From the NCBI GenBank assembly GCA_035192965.1, contig CP136571.1, positions 2,562,501 to 2,626,500 of the forward strand: a stretch of DNA of 64,000 nt, read 5' to 3'. This DNA comes from Fuscovulum sp. (GTDB taxonomy: Bacteria; Pseudomonadota; Alphaproteobacteria; Rhodobacterales; Rhodobacteraceae). Position 1 is the stretch's first letter; each line of letters begins with the position of its first letter. The notes under the pieces are model-generated. The model was not told the DNA's origin, did not search any database, and was given only the letters and a program-made list of their open reading frames with translations. Positions 36,195-44,880 of the stretch are shown piece after piece. The position numbers were made by a program, and so were the translations under genes.

Positions 36195-37310
36195 TCAGCC
36201 GATCATCGGCCGCCCTGCCCTTTCTTCGTAATGCCGCTGGAGCCGTTGCAGCGCGATGCGCAGCACGATCTTGCCGGACCGTGCGGCCCATCCCATGCGG
36301 CGTTCGGTGGTTTCGATCCCTTCGAGGAAACAGCACACCCGCAGCACCACATCCCCCAGACCGGGACCAAGATCCCGCAGCGCCTCGGCCACGCGGTCGC
36401 GCGCGCCAGGGGGGCCTTCGCCCGGGCCAGAGGATGCAAAGCCGCCCCGGTCTGATCCTGTGAGGAAGCGATCCCAGTTCTGGGCAACGCGCGGGCCCAT
36501 CTGCGCCAGTTCGAAATCTTCGCGCAGGCGTTCTGCGACGCGCACCAATTCCGGTTCCAGATAGGGTTTGCCATCCCGATCCAGTTTGCGCCCCAGCGCG
36601 CTGACCGGGCTTTCGGCGGCATTATAGCGGACGCGGCGGCGGCCATCGGGGGTTTCGGTTTCACGCTCGGCCATGTCGCGGTGCTGGGCGGCGTAGATGA
36701 ACTGCGCCTCACGCACGCCGCCTGCGCGCATCTCCTCTTCCGCCAAAAGGCGGCGCAGGGCGGCACGGCCTATGGCGGTGATGCGATAGGCCGACACGCG
36801 GCCCGGCGCGGCGCAGGCGATCCAGTCCTTGAGCGCAAAGGCCTGCGCCACGGCGCGGTCCAGGGTGCAGAGGCGCGTTTGGGCACCTCCGGGCTGTTCG
36901 CGCAGCACGACGGCGCGGTCCAGATCGGCCGACACGGCAAGGACGGAATCGGGTTCGGCCAGGCGTCGCAGCACACGCCGTGCCTCGGCGGCAAGGGTGG
37001 CGGCATCCTGCGGCATGGGTTCGGGGCGGGAATGGGCGGTCATGGCATCCTCATCGATTGCGGACGACCCGTCCTGCGCCAGTTGCGCGACACGGCGCAG
37101 GGAATCGAGCGCCGCATCGACCAGCGGATCATCCCGCCGGGTTTCGCACTGACGCACCTGCCGCAGCACCGTCGAGGCCGCGATGCCATTGCGCCGTGCA
37201 AGTTCGCGCAATGGCAGGCCGCTTGCCGTGTGATCGAGGTAGTGGCGCACCGGATCAGGCAGCCAATGTGGCAAGTGCTGGCAGGGGTTGGGGATCGTCG
37301 TGTTCTGCAT
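36195..37310 (-). CDS. HTH/DUF6456 regulator, GafA-like gene transfer agent activator candidate
   Basis: The 371-residue protein has an N-terminal helix-turn-helix at about residues 30-55 (LPLRELARRNGIAASTVLRQ) and a middle region rich in Ala and Arg. The C-terminal domain at about 228-362 I recognise as DUF6456: NAAESPVSALGRKLDRDGKP, 'RLREDFELAQMGPRVAQNWD', VCCFLEGIETTERRMGW and 'ARSGKIVLRIALQRL'. GafA, the direct activator of the Rhodobacter capsulatus gene transfer agent, is as I recall built this way and is controlled by CtrA. A DUF6477 gene is divergent from it and CtrA-like sites lie between. It could instead be a paralogue with another job. The ATG at 37310 follows AGGACTG. Confidence 0.65.
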   Translation of the reverse strand: MQNTTIPNPCQHLPHWLPDPVRHYLDHTASGLPLRELARRNGIAASTVLRQVRQCETRRDDPLVDAALDSLRRVAQLAQDGSSAIDEDAMTAHSRPEPMPQDAATLAAEARRVLRRLAEPDSVLAVSADLDRAVVLREQPGGAQTRLCTLDRAVAQAFALKDWIACAAPGRVSAYRITAIGRAALRRLLAEEEMRAGGVREAQFIYAAQHRDMAERETETPDGRRRVRYNAAESPVSALGRKLDRDGKPYLEPELVRVAERLREDFELAQMGPRVAQNWDRFLTGSDRGGFASSGPGEGPPGARDRVAEALRDLGPGLGDVVLRVCCFLEGIETTERRMGWAARSGKIVLRIALQRLQRHYEERAGRPMIG

Positions 37311-37338
37311 GTCAGTCCTGTGGAACGCCCCCTGGATG

Positions 37339-37389
37339 TTTACGATCTGTTAGTACAACCCAAACTTGTTTTGGTTAGCGGATCGTTAA
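37339..37389. promoter_or_regulatory. Two CtrA-like sites upstream of the DUF6456 gene
   Basis: TTAG-N7-TTAA lies at 37375-37389, one base from the CtrA consensus TTAA-N7-TTAA. A weaker TTTA-N7-TTAG lies at 37339-37353. Both have the exact seven-base spacer. They sit about 30-80 bases before the DUF6456 start, in the 212-base gap shared with the divergent DUF6477 gene. Confidence 0.5.
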
Positions 37390-37522
37390 CAAAGCGGCGC
37401 AGAACCAAGCATTGTCCACAAAGTGTCAACAAAACTGTACACCTCCGCGCGCTGTTTCCTGTCAACACGCAACGCCACCCTGACGGGGCCTAGGGTGGCG
37501 CCATGCTGTTGAGGAGATTGCC

Positions 37523-37846
37523 ATGTGCCCGATTCCTGCCCTTGCCATCCACGAACCCGAACGCATCCTGCCCAAGGGCGGCGAGGTTGAAACCGGTGCA
37601 GGGCTGCGCCGCCCGCGCCTTTTGATGTCAGCTGCGCGGCATGGGTTGGGGGAGTATCGGCGCGCGCGGGATCTGCTGCGCCTGCTGGGCTATTGCCCCA
37701 ACGCGGCACTGGCGGTGGAGGATCTGACGCGGATGGAAGCCGAGGCCGAGGCCGCCCGGCGTGCGGGCAGCCCGGCATGGTCTTGCACGCGGCATGTGGA
37801 GGTGCTGATCGCGCTCTTGGCCGAACGCGCGCTGGCGGGCGGGTAA
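37523..37846 (+). CDS. DUF6477-type small protein
   Basis: The 107-residue protein has the core LRRPRLLMSAARHGLGEYRR (residues 28-47), then RDLLRLLGYCPN and the ending 'AEAARRAGSPAWSCTRHVEVLIALLAERAL'. I recognise this as the DUF6477 family of Rhodobacterales. No function is established that I know of. The ATG at 37523 follows GAGGAGATTGCC, a good ribosome site. It is divergent from the DUF6456 regulator; the two gene types tend to lie together, so it may take part in the same control circuit. Confidence 0.7.
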   Translation: MCPIPALAIHEPERILPKGGEVETGAGLRRPRLLMSAARHGLGEYRRARDLLRLLGYCPNAALAVEDLTRMEAEAEAARRAGSPAWSCTRHVEVLIALLAERALAGG

Positions 37847-37880
37847 GGAAGGCCCGCGCCGATGGCACGGGCCGCAGGCT

Positions 37881-39440
37881 TTAGATAAAGGCGTCGGGCA
37901 TGGAGGCCTTTTTCTTGGCGACAAACTCATCCAGTGCCTCTCGGATGCCTTCGTCCAGCGCGGGCTGCTGATAATCGTTCAGCTGTTTCTTCACCCGTTC
38001 GTTGGCCAGTTGCATGGTGTCGCGTGACCCTTCTTCGGCCCATGTCTCAAACGGTTTGTAGTCGAACAGGTCAGACCGCCAGAACGCCGATTTGAAATTG
38101 GCCTGAGTGTGTTCGCAGCCAAGGTAATGGCCGCCGGGGCCAACCTCGCGGATGGCATCCATGCCCTGCCCATTGGCATCCATGAAGATGCCCTGTGCAA
38201 GGTGGTGCAGCGTGCCCAACTGATCGGCATCCATCACGTATTTCTCGTAGGACGATACCAGCCCGCCTTCCAGCCAGCCGCAGGCATGCAGCATGAAGTT
38301 GACGCCGGCCAGAAGCGCCATATTCAGGCTGTTGGCGGTTTCATAAGCGGCCTGCGCGTCGGGCAGCTTTGATCCGCAGAACGACCCGCCGGAGCGGTAC
38401 GGAAGGCCAAGGCGGCGGGCAAGCTGGCCAGCGCCATAGGTGATATGCGCGGCTTCGGGCGTGCCAAAGGTGGGCGCGCCGGAGTTCATGTCGATCGACG
38501 TCACGAAGGCGCCAAAGATCACCGGCGCACCGGCGCGGATCAACTGGCTATAGGCGACACCGGCCAACACCTCGGCCAGAACCTGCGTCAGGGTGCCGGC
38601 CACGGTGACGGGTGCCATCGCACCGCCCACGATGAAGGGCGAGATGATCGCGGCCTGATTGGCGCGGGCATAGACCTCAAGCGCGCCCATCATGATGCCG
38701 TCAAAGGTGAGCGGGCTGTTGATGTTGATGAGCGAGGTCATCACCGTGTTCTGATCAACGAAATCCGACCCGAACAGGATCTTGGACATCGCCACGGAAT
38801 CCTCGGCCCGGCTGGGTTCGGTCACCGAGCCCATGTAGGGTTTGTCCGACAGCACCATATGCGCGTGCAGCATATCGAGGTGGCGCTTGTTCACGGCGAC
38901 GTCGGTGGGTTCACAGACCGTGCCGCCGGAATGGTGCAGCCATTTGGACATGTAGCCCAGTTTCACGAAGTTCTGGAAATCGTGGATCGTGGCGTAGCGG
39001 CGGCCACCTTCCATGTCGCGCACGAAGGGCGGGCCGTAGACCGGGGCCAGCACCAGATTGCGACCGCCCACCTCGACATTGCGTTCGGGGTTGCGGGCGT
39101 GCTGCGTGAATTCGCGCGGCGCTGTGGCGCACAGCTTGCGGGCAAGGCCGCGCGGGATGCGGACGCGTTCGCCCTGCACATCGGCCCCGGCATTCTTCCA
39201 GCGCACCAGCGCTTCGGGGTTTTCGACGAAATTGACGCCGATCTCTTCCAGCACGGTTTCGGCGTTCCATTCGATGATCTGAAGCGCTTCTTCGTTCAGG
39301 ATCTCGAAGTTCGGGATGTTGCGCTGAATGAACTTGGCGCTTTCCAGGCTGACCGCCGTGCGTTCCGCGCGCCGTGCCGACCCGCCGCCGCCCCGTGCCC
39401 TGCGCCCTGCCCCGGCCACTGCAAGATCTGCGTCGCTCAT
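37881..39440 (-). CDS. Trimethylamine methyltransferase-family protein (MttB superfamily, non-pyrrolysine)
   Basis: The 519-residue protein has the MttB barrel sequence: 'LVLAPVYGPPFVRDMEGGRRYATIHDFQNFVKL', SVTEPSRAEDSVAMSKILFG, 'IISPFIVGGAMAPVTVAGTLTQVLAEVLAG' and 'GPGGHYLGCEHTQANFKSAF'. No internal TAG is needed, so it lacks pyrrolysine. It therefore belongs with homologues such as the glycine betaine, proline betaine or carnitine methyltransferases, which pass a methyl group to a corrinoid protein. No corrinoid partner is adjacent. The ATG at 39440 follows GGAGAAAG and is preferred over upstream codons at 39461. The Ala/Arg/Gly-rich first 35 residues look disordered. Confidence 0.88.
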   Translation of the reverse strand: MSDADLAVAGAGRRARGGGGSARRAERTAVSLESAKFIQRNIPNFEILNEEALQIIEWNAETVLEEIGVNFVENPEALVRWKNAGADVQGERVRIPRGLARKLCATAPREFTQHARNPERNVEVGGRNLVLAPVYGPPFVRDMEGGRRYATIHDFQNFVKLGYMSKWLHHSGGTVCEPTDVAVNKRHLDMLHAHMVLSDKPYMGSVTEPSRAEDSVAMSKILFGSDFVDQNTVMTSLININSPLTFDGIMMGALEVYARANQAAIISPFIVGGAMAPVTVAGTLTQVLAEVLAGVAYSQLIRAGAPVIFGAFVTSIDMNSGAPTFGTPEAAHITYGAGQLARRLGLPYRSGGSFCGSKLPDAQAAYETANSLNMALLAGVNFMLHACGWLEGGLVSSYEKYVMDADQLGTLHHLAQGIFMDANGQGMDAIREVGPGGHYLGCEHTQANFKSAFWRSDLFDYKPFETWAEEGSRDTMQLANERVKKQLNDYQQPALDEGIREALDEFVAKKKASMPDAFI

Positions 39441-39696
39441 CGCTTTCTCCATCGCTGTCACCGCCCGCGAAGGGCGTGTATTTTGCCCGCTTATGCGCCC
39501 AAACCGCCCTTGCCCCGCCCCCGAATGCGGCGCTTGGCGCGCAAAAACGACATCGCGGCAGAACAGAAGCGACGTGATGCCGCTTCAACTTGGGAAAAAT
39601 GGATCGTGGGTTCTGGAGGGGGTCCGCGGGCACGGCCCCCGGCGTAAGCCATAAGCGCCCTCTTGCGAAAATCGGGCACAACGGCTACGCGGGCGC

Positions 39697-41298
39697 ATGA
39701 CCCAGATCGCCCCCCAATCCGCCCCCGCCCTTGCGCATGACCGCCTTCTGATCATCGACTTTGGCAGTCAGGTGACGCAGCTGATCGCGCGCCGCCTGCG
39801 TGAGTTGAACGTCTATTGCGAGATCCATCCTTTCAACAAGGTGGATGCGGCCTTTCTGAAGAGCTTTGCCCCCAAGGCGGTGATCTTTTCGGGTGGCCCG
39901 GCTTCGGTCTTCAACGACGGTGCGCCGATGCCGCCAGCGGGCGTGTTCGATATGGGGGTGCCGATCCTTGGTATCTGCTATGGCCAGCAAGTGATGATGC
40001 ACTGTCTGGGCGGCAAGGTGGAGCGCGGGCATGGCACCGCCGAGTTTGGCCGCGCCTATGTGACGCCCACCCCTGTGACGCATCCGATCCTGTCGGGCTG
40101 GTTCGACACCGATGACGGCGTCGGCGGTCGGGAACAGGTCTGGATGAGCCACGGCGATCATGTGTCGGAGATCGCGCCCGGCTTTCAGGTGCTTGGCACC
40201 TCGCCCAATGCGCCTTTTGCGATCACGGCGAACCCCGAGCGGCATTTCTATGCGGTGCAGTTCCACCCGGAGGTGCACCACACGCCCAAGGGGGCCAAGC
40301 TGTATGAGAACTTTGTCCGCCTTGCGGGGTTCAAGGGCGACTGGACGATGGGCGCCTATCGCGAAGAGGCGATCCGCAAGATACGGGAACAGGTGGGCGA
40401 TCAGAAGGTGATCTGCGGCCTGTCGGGGGGTGTCGATTCCTCGGTCGCGGCGGTGCTGATCCATGAAGCGATCGGCGATCAGCTCACTTGCGTTTTCGTG
40501 GACCACGGCCTGCTGCGGCTGGGTGAGGCGGAGCAGGTCGTGTCGATGTTCCGCGACACCTATAACATCCCGCTGATCCATGCCGACGAGTCCGACCTGT
40601 TCCTCGGCGCGTTGGAAGGCGTGTCCGACCCCGAGGTCAAGCGCAAGACCATCGGGCGGCTGTTCATCGACGTGTTCCAGAAACATGCAACCGCCGTGGG
40701 CGGGGCGACCTTCCTTGCGCAAGGGACACTGTACCCGGATGTGATCGAGAGCGTGTCTTTCAGTGGCGGGCCGTCGGTGACGATCAAATCGCACCACAAT
40801 GTGGGCGGTTTGCCTGAAAAGATGGGCATGAAGCTGGTCGAGCCGCTGCGCGAGCTGTTCAAGGATGAAGTGCGCGCTTTGGGCCGTGAGTTGGGCCTGC
40901 CCGCCAGTTTCATCGGCCGTCACCCCTTTCCCGGCCCCGGCCTTGCCATTCGCTGCCCGGGCGAGATCACGCGCGAAAAGCTGGATATCCTGCGCCAGGC
41001 GGATGCGGTTTATATCGACCAGATCCGCAAACATGGACTGTATGACGAAATCTGGCAGGCATTTGCTGCCATCCTGCCGATGAAGACTGTGGGCGTGATG
41101 GGCGACGGGCGGACCTATGATTACGCGCTGGCGCTGCGGGCAGTGACGAGCGTGGATGGGATGACGGCGGATTACTATCCGTTCACCCATGAATTCCTTG
41201 GCGAAACCGCCACCCGCATCATCAATGAGGTGAAGGGCGTGAACCGCGTGTTCTATGACTGCACCTCCAAACCCCCCGGGACGATTGAACTGGAATGA
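39697..41298 (+). CDS. guaA: GMP synthase (glutamine-hydrolysing)
   Basis: The 533-residue enzyme converts XMP to GMP. The glutamine amidotransferase half has Cys94 in GICYGQQ with His189 and Glu191 in FHPEV. The synthetase half has the ATP pyrophosphatase loop [11 protein letters not shown] near residue 245. The dimerisation domain has '[14 protein letters not shown]' and the usual C-terminal ending PPGTIELE. It is divergent from the MttB-like gene, with 256 bases between the starts and no clear promoter visible. Its stop overlaps the start of a small monooxygenase-like gene by four bases. Confidence 0.98.
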   Translation: MTQIAPQSAPALAHDRLLIIDFGSQVTQLIARRLRELNVYCEIHPFNKVDAAFLKSFAPKAVIFSGGPASVFNDGAPMPPAGVFDMGVPILGICYGQQVMMHCLGGKVERGHGTAEFGRAYVTPTPVTHPILSGWFDTDDGVGGREQVWMSHGDHVSEIAPGFQVLGTSPNAPFAITANPERHFYAVQFHPEVHHTPKGAKLYENFVRLAGFKGDWTMGAYREEAIRKIREQVGDQKVICGLSGGVDSSVAAVLIHEAIGDQLTCVFVDHGLLRLGEAEQVVSMFRDTYNIPLIHADESDLFLGALEGVSDPEVKRKTIGRLFIDVFQKHATAVGGATFLAQGTLYPDVIESVSFSGGPSVTIKSHHNVGGLPEKMGMKLVEPLRELFKDEVRALGRELGLPASFIGRHPFPGPGLAIRCPGEITREKLDILRQADAVYIDQIRKHGLYDEIWQAFAAILPMKTVGVMGDGRTYDYALALRAVTSVDGMTADYYPFTHEFLGETATRIINEVKGVNRVFYDCTSKPPGTIELE

Positions 41299-41573
41299 TC
41301 CGGCTGTCAGGACGCCTTGTTTGCATGACGGAAGGGGAACGGGAAACCGTTCTGGCCCATCGTCCCGGCCATGTGGCGGCGACGCTGGCTGAGCCGGGCT
41401 GTTTGTCCTTTACCATCGACGACACGGATGATCCGATGGTGTTCGATGTTCGGGAAAGCTTTCGCGACCGCGCGGCCTTTGATGCGCATCAGGCGCGGAC
41501 GCGGGAGTCGGTCTGGTTTTCGGCCACCAAAGGGATCCTTCGTGATTTCAGGGTCGAAGAGCTGAGGGATTGA
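41295..41573 (+). CDS. Antibiotic biosynthesis monooxygenase (ABM)-domain protein
   Basis: The 92-residue protein fits the ABM/quinol monooxygenase ferredoxin-like fold: '[44 protein letters not shown]' followed by '[24 protein letters not shown]'. Such proteins act as dimers on quinols or aromatic polyketides, but many have unknown substrates. Its ATG overlaps the guaA stop (ATGA), so it is translated together with guaA, although no functional link to GMP synthesis is evident. Confidence 0.78.
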   Translation: MIRLSGRLVCMTEGERETVLAHRPGHVAATLAEPGCLSFTIDDTDDPMVFDVRESFRDRAAFDAHQARTRESVWFSATKGILRDFRVEELRD

Positions 41574-41618
41574 CGCGCCGCCCCGCCCTTGTGCCAATGG
41601 CGCAGGGAGGACGGGATC

Positions 41619-42620
41619 ATGCAGGCCACACGACTTTTCGATATTGGTGATATCCGCACGGCAGAGGTGGCCATACCCACCCCGGCCCCCGGTGAAGTGC
41701 TGATCCGGGTGGAGTCCTGTGGAATTTGCGGCACGGACCGGCATCTGCTGCATGGCACCTTTCCATCTAAGCCGCCACTGACGCTGGGGCATGAATTTTC
41801 CGGCATCGTCGTGGGTGTCGGCGCAGGGGTGGCGCTGGCGGAAGGCACGCGGGTGACCTGCGATCCGAACACATGGTGCGGGCGGTGCGAGAATTGCCTG
41901 CGCGGGCGGGTGAACCTGTGCCTGAACAATGTGGCGACAGGCCTTGGCCGCGATGGCGGCTTTGCCGAGTTTTGCGCCTTTCCTGCGCATAAGGCGCATG
42001 TCCTGCCCGGCGATCTGGACCCGCTGCATGGCGCGTTCTGTGAGCCGCTGGCTTGCACAATCCATGGCATCGATATTGGCGCGCCCAAGGCCGGGGAACG
42101 GGTGATGATCCTGGGCGGTGGTGTCATCGGGATGCTGGCGCTGCAGCTTTGCGTGCAGGCCGGGGCCGAGGTGATGCTGGTCACCCGGCAGGCATCGAAA
42201 CAGGCGCTGGGCCGATCCTTGGGCGCGCATGAGACCGCAGCGACAGAGGCAGCGGCAAAGGCGATCTGGGCAAAGGGGGCCGATCTGGTGGTGGAATGCG
42301 CCGGAGTGGCCGAAACGGTGGAAATGGCCCCGCGGCTGACACGGGACGGCGGTCGGGTGGTGATTTTGGGCGTGCTGGGCGCGGGCGAAACCGTGCGGAT
42401 CGAACCTTTTGATCTACTGTTTCGCGAGGTGCAGTTGCTGTCGTCCTTCATCAACCCGTTCACGCAGGAACGGGCGGCGGCGATGATCGCGGCAGGGCGC
42501 ATCAAGCTGGACCCGCTGATTTCGCGGACATTGCCGCTGGCCGAGGCGGCGGAGTCGATCATCCAACCGGCGCGGGCGGGGGAAATCCGGGCGATCGTTC
42601 TGCCCAATGGCACCGCTTAG
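41619..42620 (+). CDS. Zinc-dependent alcohol/sugar-alcohol dehydrogenase (MDR family)
   Basis: The 333-residue enzyme has catalytic zinc ligands Cys37 (CGICGTD) with His58-Glu59 (GHEF). The structural zinc is held by C87, C90, C93 and C101. The NAD-binding motif is LGGGVIGML near residue 165. The overall pattern is that of sorbitol, threonine or galactitol-type dehydrogenases, which oxidise secondary alcohols with NAD. The exact substrate is not visible. The ATG at 41619 follows CAGGGAGGACGGG. It ends by overlapping the convergent ltrA-like gene by four bases. Confidence 0.88.
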   Translation: MQATRLFDIGDIRTAEVAIPTPAPGEVLIRVESCGICGTDRHLLHGTFPSKPPLTLGHEFSGIVVGVGAGVALAEGTRVTCDPNTWCGRCENCLRGRVNLCLNNVATGLGRDGGFAEFCAFPAHKAHVLPGDLDPLHGAFCEPLACTIHGIDIGAPKAGERVMILGGGVIGMLALQLCVQAGAEVMLVTRQASKQALGRSLGAHETAATEAAAKAIWAKGADLVVECAGVAETVEMAPRLTRDGGRVVILGVLGAGETVRIEPFDLLFREVQLLSSFINPFTQERAAAMIAAGRIKLDPLISRTLPLAEAAESIIQPARAGEIRAIVLPNGTA

Positions 42621-43777
42621 GCCTCACCTCCAAGGGACAGGTGTTCCCAGACCGACACCGCGACCATGACCACGGCGGAAAGGATCATCGCCCACATCAA
42701 GGGCATCCAGCCGCCAATCAGCATCAGCCCTGCCAACGCCGCGATCCCCGCGATATGTGACAGCGGGAACCATTGGGCGGAGCTGCGCTTGAACAGCCCG
42801 TTACCGAGCAGGAACAAAAGCGGCCCGCCAAGGATTGTCGCCCCTTCGGCCAGAACAGCGGCATCTTCGGGATGGGCGATGGCGCGTTCCGATCCGACGG
42901 CCGCCAGCACGATCCCCGCAACGATGGGAATATGCAGATAGGTAAAGCCGTTGCGCGCGATGCGGCCCGGATCGGCGGCATGTTCGATCTGATGGGTGCC
43001 CCGGCGGTGGCCGATGTGGAAATAGACCCACCACATGCCCACTGTCACCACAAGCGAGCCGAGGAAAGTGGCGATGCCTGCGGCTGTCCAGTCCATGTCG
43101 GCAAAGGTCGCGCCGGACACGAGCAGCGTTTCACCAAGACAGATGATGATGAACAATCCGCAGCGTTCCGCAATATGGCCGCCATGGATTGTCCAGTTTG
43201 TGGTCTGGTCACGGCCCCGTCCGGGCAGGGGATAGGCGAGGACCGGACCCGCAATCTCGACGACCAGCGCGAGCGACCAGAGCGTGAAGCGCCATTCGGG
43301 CGGCGCAAGACCGCCAATCACCCAGAGCACCCCTGCCCCGCTGACCCAGATCAGGATGCGCGTATAGGTACCCCGCAACGGATTACCTTGCCCCAGCGCG
43401 ACCCAGATGAACACCGTACGCCCGACCTGCATGGCGGCAAAGGCAAGCCCAAAGACCCAGCCGCGCCCCCCGAAGGCATCGGGAATCGCCATGGACAGGA
43501 ACAGACCAGCGGCCATCAACCCGAAGAGCAGGCCCCGCACGGCCACATGATCGGGATTCAACCGGTTCAGCGCCCAGGTCGAATAGATCCAGACCCACCA
43601 GACCGCCAAAAGCAGCAGCGCCGTCTCGGCCGCGCCCTTGATATCGTAGTGATACAAAAGCGCGTGGCTGACCTGGGTGATAGCAAAGACGAAGATCAGA
43701 TCGAAGAACAGTTCGGCAAAACCGACCCGCGCCTCGCTGCCCCGGATAATGGGCACTGCCCCGGTTTCCGCTGCCAT
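42617..43777 (-). CDS. Low-temperature requirement A (LtrA)-family membrane protein
   Basis: The 386-residue protein has about ten hydrophobic segments and the LtrA start 'ARVGFAELFFDLIFVFAITQVSHALL'. It also has the characteristic ERCGLFIIICLGETLL motif in the middle. LtrA proteins were named for growth of Listeria in the cold, but their activity is not established. The ATG at 43777 follows a GGGGGC ribosome site and gives the family N-terminus; the frame from 43810 adds only poorly conserved residues. Confidence 0.85.
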   Translation of the reverse strand: MAAETGAVPIIRGSEARVGFAELFFDLIFVFAITQVSHALLYHYDIKGAAETALLLLAVWWVWIYSTWALNRLNPDHVAVRGLLFGLMAAGLFLSMAIPDAFGGRGWVFGLAFAAMQVGRTVFIWVALGQGNPLRGTYTRILIWVSGAGVLWVIGGLAPPEWRFTLWSLALVVEIAGPVLAYPLPGRGRDQTTNWTIHGGHIAERCGLFIIICLGETLLVSGATFADMDWTAAGIATFLGSLVVTVGMWWVYFHIGHRRGTHQIEHAADPGRIARNGFTYLHIPIVAGIVLAAVGSERAIAHPEDAAVLAEGATILGGPLLFLLGNGLFKRSSAQWFPLSHIAGIAALAGLMLIGGWMPLMWAMILSAVVMVAVSVWEHLSLGGEA

Positions 43778-43894
43778 TGTTGCCCCCTGCCCCGCCAGAT
43801 AGCCCCGCAAAGCCTAAGCGGACGCGCAAAACCGGGCAAGCGGGACGGAAGGCTGCTGCTGGACAATTCCGCATCGCGGGGTGAGTGTCAGGCC

Positions 43895-44791
43895 ATGACA
43901 GCCGTTCACCGCCCCCTTGCCGCCGCCATCTGGATGACCGGATCGGTTTTTTCCTTCACCGCCATGGCCATCGCCGGGCGGGCGATTTCGGGGGTGCATG
44001 ACACATTCGAAATCATGTTGTGGCGGTCAGTTCTTGGCTTTGCCCTCGTGCTTATGGTGGGTGCTGCGCTGCGCCGCCTGCGCGAGGTGCGGCGTGACCG
44101 GATGGGCCAGCATCTGGTGCGCAACCTGTTTCACTTCACCGGGCAGAACCTGTGGTTCTGGGCGCTGACGATGATCCCGCTGGCGCAGGTCTTTGCGCTC
44201 GAATTTACCTCACCCATCTGGGTGATCCTGCTGTCGCCGCTGGTTTTGGGTGAGAAACTGACGCGGGTGCGTTTGTTCGCGGCGGGCATGGGGTTCATCG
44301 GCATCTTGCTGGTCGCGCGCCCCGACTTCTCGGCGCTGAACCCCGGTGTGTTGGCGGCGGCGGCGAGCGCGATCTGTTTTGCCGCGACAAGCCTGATGAC
44401 CAAGAAACTGACTCGGGGCGAAAGCATCGTGTCGATCCTGTTCTGGCTGACGCTGATGCAGGGGATATTTGGGCTGGTGTTGGCGGGGTATGACGGGGTG
44501 ATCCAGTTGCCGACGGCGGCCACCCTGCCCTGGTTGGCGGTGATTGGGTTCTGCGGGCTTCTGGCACATCTGTGCATCACCACCGCGCTGTCGCTGGCCC
44601 CGGCGAGTTATGTGATCCCCATCGACTTTGCCCGCCTGCCCGTCATCGCGCTGGTGGGGGTGATGCTTTATGCCGAACCGCTGGATCCGCTGGTCATTCT
44701 GGGGGCGGTGGTCATTTTTATTGGGAACTGGGCCAATATCCGGGCCGAAACGCGCAAGCCTGCAACAGTCGGGGTGGTCACAAATCCGTGA
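43895..44791 (+). CDS. EamA/DMT-family permease
   Basis: The 298-residue protein has ten predicted helices in two EamA halves. The first starts 'IWMTGSVFSFTAMAIAGRAISGVHDTFEIMLWRSVLGFALV' and the second is LAAAASAICFAATSLMTKKL. Conserved endings 'FTSPIWVILLSPLVLGEKL' and 'VGVMLYAEPLDPLVILGAVVIFIGNW' close each half. It probably exports a metabolite; the substrate is unknown. The ATG at 43895 was chosen because the long open frame upstream lies antisense to the ltrA-like gene and does not look like protein. Confidence 0.85.
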   Translation: MTAVHRPLAAAIWMTGSVFSFTAMAIAGRAISGVHDTFEIMLWRSVLGFALVLMVGAALRRLREVRRDRMGQHLVRNLFHFTGQNLWFWALTMIPLAQVFALEFTSPIWVILLSPLVLGEKLTRVRLFAAGMGFIGILLVARPDFSALNPGVLAAAASAICFAATSLMTKKLTRGESIVSILFWLTLMQGIFGLVLAGYDGVIQLPTAATLPWLAVIGFCGLLAHLCITTALSLAPASYVIPIDFARLPVIALVGVMLYAEPLDPLVILGAVVIFIGNWANIRAETRKPATVGVVTNP

Positions 44792-44805
44792 CGTCGCGTC
44801 ATGAA

Positions 44806-44834
44806 TTGACCGCAATTACGCCCGGACATAGCGT
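44806..44834 (+). promoter_or_regulatory. Candidate sigma70-type promoter of the FadL-type gene
   Basis: TTGACC (44806-44811) and TAGCGT (44829-44834) are separated by 17 bases, and lie about 47 bases before the FadL-type ATG. The -35 box is good and the -10 box is weak. A TGACG-TCG-CGTCA inverted repeat (44789-44801) lies just upstream, at the stop of the preceding gene. Confidence 0.35.
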
Positions 44835-44880
44835 TAAGACATATGCGCCCGTGGGGACGTGCGCGGGAGGAGTAACGGGA

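Noticed and set aside
37881..39440. Pyrrolysine-containing trimethylamine methyltransferase
   Set aside because: The frame is continuous without an internal TAG, so it is the non-pyrrolysine type.
39685..41190. 501-codon minus-strand frame opposite guaA
   Set aside because: Antisense of a highly conserved enzyme; no motif of its own.
42773..43894. N-terminal extension of the EamA permease by 374 codons
   Set aside because: The extra part is antisense to the ltrA-like gene, very polar, and the family start lies at 43895.
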